Under the pieces are notes generated by a model. It was not told the origin of the DNA, searched no databases, and was given only the letters and a program-made list of their open reading frames with translations. The translations under genes were made by a program, and so were the position numbers. Shown piece after piece: positions 10,245 through 19,070 of a stretch of 64,000 nt of DNA. Each line of letters starts with the position of its first letter. The first letter of the stretch is position 1. This DNA is from CAZTDU01 sp050248795 (lineage in GTDB: Bacteria > Pseudomonadota > Gammaproteobacteria > Burkholderiales > SG8-39), in contig JBFWRS010000002.1 of NCBI GenBank assembly GCA_050248795.1, positions 1 through 64,000 of the forward strand. The letters run 5' to 3'.

Positions 10245-11572
10245 GACAGCCTCCCATGTAGATCGTGCGCATCGGTGCGCTCGATCGTGACTTCGACGAA
10301 TTCTCCCGGCGCCGGGCCGGTCTTGCCAGGCGCGAAACGCACCACGCCGTCGATCTCCGGCGCGTCCGCCGCCGAGCGGCCGACGCCCGGCGCATCGACC
10401 AGCACTTGCATGCGCCTGCCGAGCTTCGCCTTCAGCTTCGCGGCGCTTATCCGCTCCTGCACCTGCATGAAGCGAGCGCGGCGTTCCTCGCGCAGCTCCT
10501 GCGGCACCGGGTCGGGCAGCGCATTCGCCGCGGCGCCCTCCACCGGCGAATAGGCGAAGCAGCCGACGCGGTCGAGCTGCGCCTCCTCGAGGAACGCGAG
10601 CAGTTCTGCGAACTCGCTCTCCGTTTCCCCCGGGAACCCGGCGATGAAGGTGCTGCGGATGGTGATCTCCGGGCAGACCCGGCGCCAGGCACGGATGCGC
10701 TCGAGCGTGTTCTCGGCGTTCGCCGGACGCTTCATCAGCTTCAGGATCCTGCGGCTCGCGTGCTGGAACGGCACATCCAGGTAGGGCAGGATCCTGCCTT
10801 CCGCCATCAGCGGAATCACCTCGTCGACATGCGGGTAGGGGTAGACGTAGTGCAGGCGCACCCAGACCCCCAGGCTGCCCAGCGCGCCGCAGAGTTCCGC
10901 CATCCTCGTCTTCAGCGGCCTGCCGTTCCAGAAGCCGGTGCGGTACTTCACGTCCACGCCGTAGGCACTGGTGTCCTGCGAGATGACGAGCAGTTCCTTC
11001 ACGCCCGCCTTCACGAGCGCCTCGGCCTCGTTCATCACGTCGCCGACCGGCCGGGACACCAGGTCGCCGCGCATCGACGGGATGATGCAGAAGCTGCAGC
11101 GATGGTTGCAGCCCTCGGAGATCTTCAGGTAGGCGTAATGCGAAGGCGTGAGCTTGACGCCCTGCGGCGGCACGAGGTCCGTGTAGGGGTCGTGCGGCTT
11201 TCTCAGGTGCCGGTGCACCGCTTTCATCACCGCGGGCGTGTCGTGCGGCCCCGTGACCGCGAGCACCGCCGGGTGGGCCGCGCGCACCACGTCGGCCTGC
11301 GCGCCCAGGCAACCGGTGACGATCACCTTGCCGTTCTCGGCAAGCGCCTCGCCGATTGCGTCCAGCGATTCTTCGACCGCGGAATCGATGAAACCGCAGG
11401 TGTTGACGATGACCAGGTCGGCGCCGTCATAGTCCTTCGCCGTGCGGTAGCCCTCGGCGGATAGCTGGGTGAGGATGCGCTCGGAATCGACCAGCGCCTT
11501 GGGGCAACCGAGCGAGACGAAGCCGATGCGGGGCACGGCGCCGAGTGCCGTCGTGGCAGTGCGCCGCGCCAT
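10241..11572 (-). CDS. rimO: Ribosomal protein S12 methylthiotransferase RimO
   Basis: A radical-SAM enzyme that methylthiolates an Asp of ribosomal protein S12. The 443 residues show the N-terminal UPF0004 domain with the three cluster cysteines C23, C59 and C88. The radical-SAM motif is C155, C159 and C162 (EGCNHRCSFC), and a C-terminal TRAM domain follows. The length is standard. It sits between phaR (1 bp gap) and the second thiolase (4-bp overlap), so it is embedded in the PHA transcription unit although it has no metabolic link to it. Confidence 0.95.
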   Translation of the reverse strand: MARRTATTALGAVPRIGFVSLGCPKALVDSERILTQLSAEGYRTAKDYDGADLVIVNTCGFIDSAVEESLDAIGEALAENGKVIVTGCLGAQADVVRAAHPAVLAVTGPHDTPAVMKAVHRHLRKPHDPYTDLVPPQGVKLTPSHYAYLKISEGCNHRCSFCIIPSMRGDLVSRPVGDVMNEAEALVKAGVKELLVISQDTSAYGVDVKYRTGFWNGRPLKTRMAELCGALGSLGVWVRLHYVYPYPHVDEVIPLMAEGRILPYLDVPFQHASRRILKLMKRPANAENTLERIRAWRRVCPEITIRSTFIAGFPGETESEFAELLAFLEEAQLDRVGCFAYSPVEGAAANALPDPVPQELREERRARFMQVQERISAAKLKAKLGRRMQVLVDAPGVGRSAADAPEIDGVVRFAPGKTGPAPGEFVEVTIERTDAHDLHGRLS

Positions 11573-11573
11573 G

Positions 11574-12149
11574 CTAGGACTGCTTGGGAGGCTCGTTCTT
11601 CTTGTCCTGCTGGCCGGGGTAGCCGGGGAACTGGAAGCCGGTGAGCATGTTGCGCGCCTGGTTCTGCATCTGGTCCTGGAACTGCGAGAACACCTTCTGG
11701 CTCTGCTCCATGTATGCCTGCATCAGGCTCTGCATCGCCGGTCCCTGCAGGTTCATGAACTGGGACCACACCTCGGTGCCGGCGCGGGAATTGTCGCCGT
11801 ACAGGCGCTGCGACTGTTCCTGCAGCGCCTTCTGCATGTCCTGGAACGCCTGCAGGTTCTTCTCCAGGTAGGTGCCCATGAAACCCTGCATCGCGCTGCC
11901 GTACGAGCGGATCATCTGCGACAGCAGGTCGGAGGTGAACATCGGCACGCCGGCGGATTCCTCGTCGAGGATGATCTGCAGCAGGATCTGGCGCGTCAGG
12001 TCCTCGTTCGACTTCGCGTCGACGACCTGGAAGTCCTCGTTCTTCACCACCATCTGCTTGACGTCGGCGAGCGTGATGTAGCTCGACGTCTTGGTGTCGT
12101 AGAGGCGGCGATTGGGGTACTTCTTGATCAGGCGTACTGGGGTGTCCAT
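11574..12149 (-). CDS. phaR: Polyhydroxyalkanoate synthesis repressor PhaR
   Basis: PhaR is a DNA- and PHB-binding repressor that controls phasin genes and its own gene. The 191 residues contain the conserved N-terminal DNA-binding block (LIKKYPNRRLYDTKTSSYI) and then the PHB accumulation regulatory domain (QMIRSYGSAMQGFMGTYLEK). The C-terminus is rich in Gln and Met. It is encoded 10 bp after the shorter-range phaB, as in other betaproteobacterial pha clusters. Repression would be relieved when PhaR binds nascent PHA granules. Confidence 0.94.
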   Translation of the reverse strand: MDTPVRLIKKYPNRRLYDTKTSSYITLADVKQMVVKNEDFQVVDAKSNEDLTRQILLQIILDEESAGVPMFTSDLLSQMIRSYGSAMQGFMGTYLEKNLQAFQDMQKALQEQSQRLYGDNSRAGTEVWSQFMNLQGPAMQSLMQAYMEQSQKVFSQFQDQMQNQARNMLTGFQFPGYPGQQDKKNEPPKQS

Positions 12150-12159
12150 CGAGCCTCCA

Positions 12160-12906
12160 TCAATACATGTGCTGGCCGCCGTTGATCGAAATGTTGGCGC
12201 CGGTTACGAACGCCGCTTCTTCCGAGCACAGGTAGATGATCAGCCCTGCCACCTCGTCGGGCCGGCCCAGCCGGCCGATGGGGATCTGCGGCAGGATCTT
12301 CGAATCGAGGATCTCCGCCGGAATCGCGGTGACCATCTTGGTGCCGATGTAGCCGGGCGAGATGGTGTTGACCGTGACGCCCTTCTTCGCGACTTCCAGC
12401 GCCAGCGCCTTGGTGAAGCCGTGTATGCCCGCCTTGGCGGCGGAATAGTTGGTCTGGCCGAACGCGCCCTTCTGGCCGTTCACGGAAGACACGTTGATGA
12501 CGCGGCCCCAGCCGCGCTCGACCATCGGGTCCATCACCTGCTTGGTCATGTTGAAGCAGGAATCGAGGTTCGTCCGCATCACCGCGTCCCAGTCGGACTT
12601 GCCCATCTTCTTGAACGTCATGTCGCGCGTGATGCCGGCATTGTTGACGAGGATGTCGATGTGGCCGAAGTCCTTCTTGATCTGCTCGCACTTCGCCGCA
12701 CAGTCGTCGTAATCGGCGACGTCCACCGGGTAGGCGCCGAAGGCATGGCCGCGCTTCTTCATGTCCTCGAGCCAGCCCTTGTACTTGGTGTTCGACGGCG
12801 AATACGTCACCACGACGCGGTAGCCGGCGTCGGCCATCTTCGCCGAAATCGTCTCGCCCAGCCCGCCCATGCCGCCGGTGACCACGGCGATTTTCTGCTC
12901 TGCCAT
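12160..12906 (-). CDS. phaB: Acetoacetyl-CoA reductase (PhaB paralogue 1)
   Basis: A 248-residue SDR that reduces acetoacetyl-CoA to (R)-3-hydroxybutyryl-CoA with NADPH for PHB synthesis. It shows the nucleotide motif TGGMGGLGE near residue 11, NNAG, the catalytic Ser in VINVSSVNGQKG and YSAAK of the Ser-Tyr-Lys triad. It ends in the typical ANISINGGQHMY. A good ribosome site (AGGAGAT) precedes the ATG. It is a tandem paralogue of the gene 30 bp upstream; this copy is the closer match to canonical PhaB. Confidence 0.93.
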   Translation of the reverse strand: MAEQKIAVVTGGMGGLGETISAKMADAGYRVVVTYSPSNTKYKGWLEDMKKRGHAFGAYPVDVADYDDCAAKCEQIKKDFGHIDILVNNAGITRDMTFKKMGKSDWDAVMRTNLDSCFNMTKQVMDPMVERGWGRVINVSSVNGQKGAFGQTNYSAAKAGIHGFTKALALEVAKKGVTVNTISPGYIGTKMVTAIPAEILDSKILPQIPIGRLGRPDEVAGLIIYLCSEEAAFVTGANISINGGQHMY

Positions 12907-12936
12907 CGACCATCTCCTCCGTTGCGAAAGAGTCTA

Positions 12937-13704
12937 CTACATCATGTGCATGCCACCATTCACGGAAATGTTCGCGCCGGTGATGTAACCCGCCTCCTCG
13001 GACACGAGGAACTCGACCACCGCTGCGATCTCCTCGGGCTTCGCCAGACGCCCCATCGGGATCGACGCGATGATCTGCTCGCGCACCTCCGGCCGTATCG
13101 CCATCACCATGTCGGTCTCGACGTAGCCGGGGGATATCGTGTTCACCGTCACGCCCTTGCGCACCACCTCCTGCGCGAGCGCCTTCGAGAACCCCGCCAT
13201 CCCCGCCTTCGCCGCCGAATAGTTGGTCTGGCCGAACTGGCCCTTGATGGCGTTGACCGACGAGATGTTCACCACGCGGCCCCAGCCGCGCTCGATCATG
13301 CCGTCGATGACCTGGCGCGTGACGTTGAACACGCTGTTCAGGTTGGTGTTGATCACCTCGTTCCAGTCGCGCTCGGTCATGCGCTTGAAGATGGAGTCGC
13401 GCGTGATGCCGGCGTTGTTGATGAGTATGTCCACGCCGCCCACCACCGAGCCGACCTGGTAGAGCATCTGCGCGCAGGAATCGTAGTCGGCGACGTCGCC
13501 CTCGGCGGCGTGCACGCGAAAGCCCTGGCTGCGCATCTCGTCGAGCCATTCCTGCTTCCTGTCGTAGCCGGGCAGGCAGCCCGCGACGATGGTGTGCCCG
13601 GCGCGCGCCAGCCGCCTGCAGATCGCGCTGCCGATGCCGCCCATGCCGCCGGTGACGAAGGCGACGCGGCCGGGCAGGGCCTCGGTCTTGAGTACCGCGC
13701 TCAT
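12937..13704 (-). CDS. phaB: Acetoacetyl-CoA reductase (PhaB paralogue 2)
   Basis: A 255-residue SDR strongly similar to the next gene: TGGMGGIGSAI, NNAGITRDSIFKRM, VVNISSVNAIKG, YSAAKAGM and the end ANISVNGGMHMM. All Ser-Tyr-Lys triad residues are present. It has a slightly longer N-terminus and divergent residues in the substrate region (GCLPGYDRKQEW), so it could prefer a different 3-ketoacyl chain or cofactor. Its ATG overlaps the phaA stop (ATGA), so it is coupled to phaA. The tandem pair looks like an old duplication that has diverged. Confidence 0.92.
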   Translation of the reverse strand: MSAVLKTEALPGRVAFVTGGMGGIGSAICRRLARAGHTIVAGCLPGYDRKQEWLDEMRSQGFRVHAAEGDVADYDSCAQMLYQVGSVVGGVDILINNAGITRDSIFKRMTERDWNEVINTNLNSVFNVTRQVIDGMIERGWGRVVNISSVNAIKGQFGQTNYSAAKAGMAGFSKALAQEVVRKGVTVNTISPGYVETDMVMAIRPEVREQIIASIPMGRLAKPEEIAAVVEFLVSEEAGYITGANISVNGGMHMM

Positions 13705-14882
13705 CGCTCGACCGCGAGCGCAACGCCCATGCCGCCGCCTATGCAGAGCGACGCCAGGCCTTTCTTCGCGTCGCGCTTGTGCATCTCGTGCAGCAGCGTG
13801 ACGAGGATCCTGCAGCCCGAGGCGCCGATCGGGTGGCCGAGCGCGATCGCGCCGCCGTTGACGTTCACCTTCGAGGTGTCCCAGCCCATCTGGCGGTGCA
13901 CCGCGATCGCCTGCGCGGCGAAGGCCTCGTTGATCTCCATCAGGTCCAGGTCCTTGGGCTCCCAGCCAGCGCGCGCGAGGCAGCGCTTGGAAGCCGGCAC
14001 CGGGCCCATGCCCATGTACTTCGGGTCCACGCCGGCAGAGGCGAACGACCTGATGCGCGCGAGCGGCTTCAGGCCCAGTTCCTTCGCCTTCCGTGCGGAA
14101 GCGAGCACCACCGCGGCCGCGCCGTCGTTGATGCCGGAGGCGTTGCCCGCGGTCACCGTGCCCGCCTTGTCGAACGCCGGCTTGAGCGCCTTCATCGCCT
14201 CGAGCGTCGCGCCGTGCCGCGGATACTCGTCGTCGGCGAACAGCACCGGGCCCTTGCGGGCGGGCACCTCGTAGGGAACGATCTCGTCCCTGAAGCGGCC
14301 TGACTTCTGCGCCGCCTCGGCCTTGTTCTGCGAGCGCACCGCGAATTCATCCTGCTCCTCGCGCGAGACGGCGTATTCCTTCGCCACGTTCTCGGCGGTG
14401 ACCCCCATGTGGTACTGGTTGTACACGTCCCACAGGCCGTCGACGATCATCGTGTCGACCATCTTCGCGTCGCCCATGCGGAAGCCGTCGCGCGAGCCGG
14501 GGATCACGTGCGGCGACTGGCTCATCGATTCCTGGCCGCCGGCGACGACTATGTCGGCGTCGCCGTTGGCGATCGACTGCGCACCCAGCATCGCCGCCTT
14601 GAGGCCCGAGCCGCAAACCTTGTTGATCGTCATCGCGGGCACCATGTCTGGCAAGCCCGCCCAGATCGCCGCCTGCCGCGCCGGGTTCTGGCCCACGCCC
14701 GCCGCAAGCACCTGGCCCATGATGACCTCGGACACCTGTTCAGGCGACACACCCGCGCGCTCCAGGACCTTGCGGATCACGTGCGCGCCCAGCCTTGCCG
14801 CGGGCACGCTCGCCAGCGCGCCGCCGAACTTGCCGATTGGGGTGCGCGCGGCACCGACGATGACGATCTCTTCCATGGTCAT
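13701..14882 (-). CDS. phaA: Acetyl-CoA acetyltransferase PhaA
   Basis: PhaA condenses two acetyl-CoA to acetoacetyl-CoA, the first step of PHB synthesis. The 393-residue thiolase has the nucleophile C90 in NKVCGSG, the His in GGAIALGHPIGASG and the second Cys in SLCIGGGMG. The start at 14882 (MTMEEIVIVG) overlaps the phaC stop by 4 bp. Gene order phaC-phaA-phaB is that of classical class I PHA operons. Confidence 0.95.
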   Translation of the reverse strand: MTMEEIVIVGAARTPIGKFGGALASVPAARLGAHVIRKVLERAGVSPEQVSEVIMGQVLAAGVGQNPARQAAIWAGLPDMVPAMTINKVCGSGLKAAMLGAQSIANGDADIVVAGGQESMSQSPHVIPGSRDGFRMGDAKMVDTMIVDGLWDVYNQYHMGVTAENVAKEYAVSREEQDEFAVRSQNKAEAAQKSGRFRDEIVPYEVPARKGPVLFADDEYPRHGATLEAMKALKPAFDKAGTVTAGNASGINDGAAAVVLASARKAKELGLKPLARIRSFASAGVDPKYMGMGPVPASKRCLARAGWEPKDLDLMEINEAFAAQAIAVHRQMGWDTSKVNVNGGAIALGHPIGASGCRILVTLLHEMHKRDAKKGLASLCIGGGMGVALAVER

Positions 14883-16582
14883 GCCTCCAGTCTTGCCTTC
14901 TGTTTGACGTAACGCCCGGGCGCAGGCTCGAGCACCCGGTACGCCGCATTGCCCGGGGCGGCAGGCGCCTTGCGCGCCCTGCCCTTGTGGGCGGCCAGCC
15001 ACTGCGACCAGCGCGGCCACCAGCTGCCCGGCGTTTCCTTCGCAACGGCGAGCCATGCGTCCGCGTCCTTAGGATACGACCCGCCGCTCCAGTAGCTGCG
15101 CTTGCCCTTCGCCGCCGGATTGATGACGCCTGCGACGTGTCCGCTCGCGCCGAGGACGAACTCCTTGTCGCCTCCCAGGTGCGCGAGCGACCGGTAGGCC
15201 GAGCGCCACGGCACGATGTGATCCTCGCGCGTGGCGAGGATGAACGCAGGCAGGTTGACGCGCCCGAGGTCGATGTCGACGCCGCAGTTCTTCACCGCGC
15301 CGGGGATGCACAGCCTGTTCTCAAGGTACGTGTTGCGCAGGTACCAGCAGTACATCGGCCCGGGCAGGTTGGTGCTGTCGGCGTTCCAGTACAGGAGGTC
15401 GAACGCCGCCGGCGAGCCGCCCTTCAGGTAGTTGTTCACCACGTAGGGCCAGATGAGGTCGTTCGCGCGCAGGCTGGAAAACACGGTGGCAAGCTCGGCA
15501 CCCGGCAGGATGCCGCCGGCGCCGAGCGTCGCCTCGCGCTGGGCGACGCTCGCCTCGTCGATGAACAGGCCGATCTGGCCGGTGTCGCGGAAATCCAGCA
15601 TCGTGGCGAGGAACGTGGCGCTGGCGACGCTCGCCTCGCCCCTGGCAGCGAGCACCGCGAGCGCCGCGCCCAGCAGCGTGCCGCCGACGCAGAAGCCGAG
15701 CGCGTTTACCTTGTCGGCGCGGCTGATCTCGCGCGCGACGCGGAATGCCGCGAACACGCCGAGTTCCAGGTAGTCGTCCCAGCTGCGATGCCCCTGGTCG
15801 GCCTGCACGTTCCGCCATGACACCATGAACACGGTGTTGCCCTCTTCGAGCGCGTAGCGCACGAAGGAGTTCTCAGGCTGCAGGTCGAGGATGTAGTACT
15901 TGTTGATGCACGGCGGCACCATCACCAGCGGGCGGGAGCCGACCTGCGCGGTGGATGGCGCGTACTGGATCAACTGCATCAGGTCGTTCTCGTAGACCAC
16001 CGCGCCGGGCGTGACCGCGAGGTTGCGGCCGAGCTCGAACATGCTCTCGTCGGACTGGCTGACGCGGCCCTTCTTGGCGTCGGCGATCAGGTTGGCGAGC
16101 CCCTTGGCAATGCTCTCGCCGCGGCTCTCCAGCGCGGCGGTGAGCGCCTCCGGATTGGTGGCGGCGAAGTTCGCCGGACACATCGCATCGACCCACTGCC
16201 GCGTGGCGAAGCGCAGCCGTTCCTTTGCCTGGCCTTCGAGGGCAGCGGCATCGGCAAGCTCGAGCAGGTATCGCGACGCCAGCAGGTAGGATTGCTTCAG
16301 GTAGTCGTAGTACGGGTTCTCGCGCCACTCGCGCGCGGCGAACCGGCGGTCGCCCGGATCGGGTTTCGCCACCGGCTGCACGTCTGCCCCCCCTTTGGGC
16401 TGCAACATGGCGCTCCAGAGCTGCAGCTGGCGCGCCAGGTATTCGGCCTGCAAGGCGGCCGCGCGCGGGGCATCAGCGGCGCCGGGCAGCCCGGCCGGCA
16501 TGCCCGCGGCCATGCCCATCCAGGCGCGATGCATGTCGCTGGATTGTGCAAGCGCGGAAAGCAGGGATTCTGGAGTATTCAA
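14879..16582 (-). CDS. phaC: Class I polyhydroxyalkanoate synthase
   Basis: PhaC polymerises (R)-3-hydroxyacyl-CoA at the PHA granule surface. With the TTG start the protein has 567 residues, near the class I size. The lipase-like box is GFCVGG with the nucleophile at C298. The catalytic Asp is in REDHIVPW and the His in ASGHVAG, so the triad is complete. The N-terminal PhaC_N domain includes ENPYYDYLKQSYLL. The first ATG is at about residue 17; the TTG is the only earlier canonical start. A TTGACG/CAAAAT promoter lies just upstream, so phaC is likely the first gene of the PHA transcription unit. Confidence 0.95.
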   Translation of the reverse strand: MNTPESLLSALAQSSDMHRAWMGMAAGMPAGLPGAADAPRAAALQAEYLARQLQLWSAMLQPKGGADVQPVAKPDPGDRRFAAREWRENPYYDYLKQSYLLASRYLLELADAAALEGQAKERLRFATRQWVDAMCPANFAATNPEALTAALESRGESIAKGLANLIADAKKGRVSQSDESMFELGRNLAVTPGAVVYENDLMQLIQYAPSTAQVGSRPLVMVPPCINKYYILDLQPENSFVRYALEEGNTVFMVSWRNVQADQGHRSWDDYLELGVFAAFRVAREISRADKVNALGFCVGGTLLGAALAVLAARGEASVASATFLATMLDFRDTGQIGLFIDEASVAQREATLGAGGILPGAELATVFSSLRANDLIWPYVVNNYLKGGSPAAFDLLYWNADSTNLPGPMYCWYLRNTYLENRLCIPGAVKNCGVDIDLGRVNLPAFILATREDHIVPWRSAYRSLAHLGGDKEFVLGASGHVAGVINPAAKGKRSYWSGGSYPKDADAWLAVAKETPGSWWPRWSQWLAAHKGRARKAPAAPGNAAYRVLEPAPGRYVKQKARLEA

Positions 16583-16612
16583 CTCGCAGCGGTGGGGACT
16601 GGATAACGGCGC

Positions 16613-16641
16613 ATTTTGCGCCGCACAATAAACCCCGTCAA
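16613..16641 (-). promoter_or_regulatory. Candidate sigma-70 promoter of the pha cluster
   Basis: On the minus strand TTGACG and CAAAAT are separated by 17 bp. The predicted start is about 24 nt before the phaC TTG. The -10 lies in a perfect 7-bp inverted repeat (16607-16613 with 16617-16623), which could be an operator or a weak hairpin. Confidence 0.5.
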
Positions 16642-16657
16642 CCGCTGCGGCAGCGCG

Positions 16658-17416
16658 CTAGTGCATGTGTCCCAGAAGCGTGCCAACCAGCGCGATCATG
16701 CCCACGCCGAGGCCGATCAGCACCGCCTGCTGCGCGGTGGCGCGCAGTTCCGGCCGCTTGTGCAGCCCGGGGATCAGGTCCGCCACGGCGACATAGATCA
16801 TGCTTGCGGCGACCACGCCGAGCAGCACCGATTGCCATTCCTGCAGCACCTGCAGCGCGAAGTAGCCGACGACGCCGCCGACCACGGTCGCCAGCGACGA
16901 CAGCACGTTGAGCGCAAAGGCCCTGGCGCGCGCATAGCCCGAGTGCAGCAGGATGACGAAGTCGCCGACCTCCTGCGGGATCTCGTGCGCGACGATGGCG
17001 ATCGCCGCGACGATGCCGAGTTCGGTGCTTTCCATGAATGCGGCGGCGATGAGGATGCCGTCGAGGAAGTTGTGCACCGTGTCGCCGATCACGATCAGCG
17101 CGCCGCTGCGCCCGTGGTCGTGGGTATGCACTGCGGTCATCTCGGCGTGGTCGTGCGAGTGACGCCACAGCAACAGCTTCTCGAGCAGGAAGAAGCCGAG
17201 GATGCCGAACAGGATCGCCATCGCGGTGCGATGCGGATCGCCATGCTCGAACGCGTGCGGGATGACGTCGAGGAACGCGGCGCCCAGCAGCGCGCCGATG
17301 GCGAACGACACCAGCGTCGGCACCCACGCCGCGCGCACGGTGAGCGCGAACGCCGCCGCCGCCGCGGACAGCACGCCGCCGGCGAGACACGCCGCCACAA
17401 TCCAGCCCAGGGTCAT
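16658..17416 (-). CDS. ZIP-family divalent metal transporter
   Basis: A 252-residue inner-membrane protein with about eight helices. The family motifs in the metal path are present: HNFLDG in helix IV and HEIPQEVGD in helix V. A His-rich loop (HSHDHAEMTAVHTHDH) between helices III and IV may gather metal at the cytoplasmic side. ZIP proteins move Zn2+, Fe2+ or other divalent metals into the cytoplasm. The exact metal cannot be inferred. The gene is 75 bp upstream of phaC and in the same direction, but a promoter sits between them. Confidence 0.9.
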   Translation of the reverse strand: MTLGWIVAACLAGGVLSAAAAAFALTVRAAWVPTLVSFAIGALLGAAFLDVIPHAFEHGDPHRTAMAILFGILGFFLLEKLLLWRHSHDHAEMTAVHTHDHGRSGALIVIGDTVHNFLDGILIAAAFMESTELGIVAAIAIVAHEIPQEVGDFVILLHSGYARARAFALNVLSSLATVVGGVVGYFALQVLQEWQSVLLGVVAASMIYVAVADLIPGLHKRPELRATAQQAVLIGLGVGMIALVGTLLGHMH

Positions 17417-17471
17417 CGGTAGGAAGGAACTACGCGCAACAAAGTTGCAGATTGTACTTCATCGCCCCCGC

Positions 17472-18116
17472 TCATCGCTCGCGCCAGATGAACGCCGCCA
17501 TGCGCTCGGTGGTGCGGTCGCGGCGGAACGAATGGAAGCGCTGTGCGTCTGTCCAGGTGCAGTAGTCGCCGCCGCTTACGCGCTCGACTCCGCTTGCAGC
17601 CAGCCGTTGCCGCGCCACGGCGTAGAGATCCAGCAGCCAGTGCCCCGGGCGCGTCGGCGTGAAGGCCGACGCGGCAGCGGCGTCGCGCGCGACGAAGGCG
17701 CCGCGCACCTCGTCGCCGACTTCATATGCCTTCGGCCCGATCGCGGGACCGAGCCACGCGATCGTGCGTGTCGGCGCTACTCGCATCGCCGCGAGCGTGG
17801 CCTCGATGACGCCGGCGCAAAGGCCCCGCCAGCCCGCATGCGCCGCAGCCACCACGCTGCCGTCGTCATGCGCAAGCAGCACCGGCATGCAGTCCGCGAC
17901 GCGGATCGCGCACACCACGCCGGCGCTGCGTGTCCAGGACGCGTCGGCCTCGGGCCTGCCCGAGGCGCGGTCGGCCTCGACGACCGCGGTGCCATGCACC
18001 TGCGTCAGCCACACCGGATCCTGCGGCAGGCGCGCGCGCGGATCGCCGCTGGCACGCGTGGTGACGAAGGCCCGCACGCGTGCGGGCGCATCCCAGTGCG
18101 GCTGGACGTCCTGCAT
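17472..18116 (-). CDS. pgeF: Purine nucleoside phosphorylase/laccase-domain protein PgeF (YfiH), with internal deletion
   Basis: The family processes purine nucleosides and edits peptidoglycan precursors. The Zn/active-site residues are intact: His in LTQVHG, Cys in RVADCMPVLL and His in AAHAGWRGLCAG. The C-terminal GGDYCTWTD...FHSFRRD...R block is also present. At 214 residues it is about 30 short. The segment between the initial TTR and WLTQVHG, which normally includes the SLNLG...GD and NR motifs, is replaced by about ten residues. The ATG overlaps the rluD stop by one base (TGATG), as expected for the conserved rluD-pgeF pair. Confidence 0.88.
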   Translation of the reverse strand: MQDVQPHWDAPARVRAFVTTRASGDPRARLPQDPVWLTQVHGTAVVEADRASGRPEADASWTRSAGVVCAIRVADCMPVLLAHDDGSVVAAAHAGWRGLCAGVIEATLAAMRVAPTRTIAWLGPAIGPKAYEVGDEVRGAFVARDAAAASAFTPTRPGHWLLDLYAVARQRLAASGVERVSGGDYCTWTDAQRFHSFRRDRTTERMAAFIWRER

Positions 18117-19012
18117 CAGCCGCGCCGCAGCGCGTCGATCAGCGCCGCCATGTCCGCAGGCACCGGTGCGCGCCAGCTCATCTGCCGTCCGCTGCGGGGA
18201 TGCACCAGCGACAGCTCGGCGGCGTGCAGCGCCTGGCGCGAGAACGCGGCGGTATGCCGTGTGCCGCGCCGGTACACCGGGTCGCCCACCAGCGGATGGC
18301 GGATGTGCTGGAAGTGCACGCGGATCTGGTGCGTGCGCCCGGTTTCGAGTCGGCACTCCACCAGCGCGGCATGCCCGTAGCGTTCGAGTACGCGGAAGTT
18401 GGTGCGCGCTTCCTTGCCCCGCCGCGTCACCGCCATGCGCGTGCGCGAGCGCGCGTCGCGCCCCACCGGGGCGTCTATGGCGCCGCTGGCGCGCGGGTCA
18501 CCCTGGACGACCGCGAGATAAACGCGCTTGACGCTGCGCGAGGCAAGCTGGGCCGCGAGCTTGGCCTGCGCAGACACGTTCTTTGCCACCACCAGCAGCC
18601 CGCTGGTGTCCTTGTCCAGCCTGTGCACGATGCCCGCGCGCGGCACGCCGGCAAGCGCGGGCGCGTGCGCGAGCAGTGCATTCAGCAGCGTGCGATCGGG
18701 CACGCCCGCTCCCGGATGCACCACCAGCCCCGCGGGCTTGTCGATGACGATGATGTCCGCATCCTCGTGCACCACCTTGAGCGGCATGCGCTGCGCGCGC
18801 GGTGCCGCCGCATCCGGAACCTTTGGAGGCGACAGCTCGACGCGCTCGCCGCCCGAAACCATGCGGCGCGACTCGACCACCGCCCCGTCCAGCCGGATGT
18901 GGCCGTCCTTGAGCCATGCCTGCAGCCGGTTGCGCGAATACTGCGGGAACATCCGCGCCAGCGCCTGGTCCAATCGCATCCCGGCAAGCGCCCCAGGCAC
19001 GCGTTCCGACAT
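18116..19012 (-). CDS. rluD: 23S rRNA pseudouridine synthase RluD
   Basis: RluD makes pseudouridines 1911, 1915 and 1917 in helix 69 of 23S rRNA. An N-terminal S4 domain (MRLDQALARMFPQYSRNRLQ) precedes the catalytic domain with the Asp motif GIVHRLDKDTSGLLVVAK; RTHQIRVH follows. The start is uncertain. The ATG at 19012 (MSERVPG) is used here because a minus-strand -10-like element lies at 19060-19055. An in-frame ATG at 19072 would give 318 residues, nearer the Escherichia coli length, but overlaps the bamD start. The divergent rluD/bamD order is conserved in many proteobacteria. Confidence 0.93.
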   Translation of the reverse strand: MSERVPGALAGMRLDQALARMFPQYSRNRLQAWLKDGHIRLDGAVVESRRMVSGGERVELSPPKVPDAAAPRAQRMPLKVVHEDADIIVIDKPAGLVVHPGAGVPDRTLLNALLAHAPALAGVPRAGIVHRLDKDTSGLLVVAKNVSAQAKLAAQLASRSVKRVYLAVVQGDPRASGAIDAPVGRDARSRTRMAVTRRGKEARTNFRVLERYGHAALVECRLETGRTHQIRVHFQHIRHPLVGDPVYRRGTRHTAAFSRQALHAAELSLVHPRSGRQMSWRAPVPADMAALIDALRRG

Positions 19013-19054
19013 CGGCGCGGCAAGCGCGCTTTCCCAGTCGGGCACCACGCGGGC

Positions 19055-19062
19055 AGTATAAT
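19055..19062. promoter_or_regulatory. Symmetric -10 element between rluD and bamD
   Basis: AGTATAAT contains TATAAT on the plus strand and TATACT on the minus strand. The plus-strand hexamer ends 8 bp before the bamD ATG. No strong -35 is visible. The same octamer occurs in two other divergent intergenic regions of this window. Confidence 0.45.
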
Positions 19063-19070
19063 TTCGCCTC

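Noticed and set aside
10245..11312. N-terminal extension of the thiolase frame over rimO.
   Set aside because: It is an open frame in the shadow of rimO with no domain; the thiolase sequence begins at the ATG at 10244.
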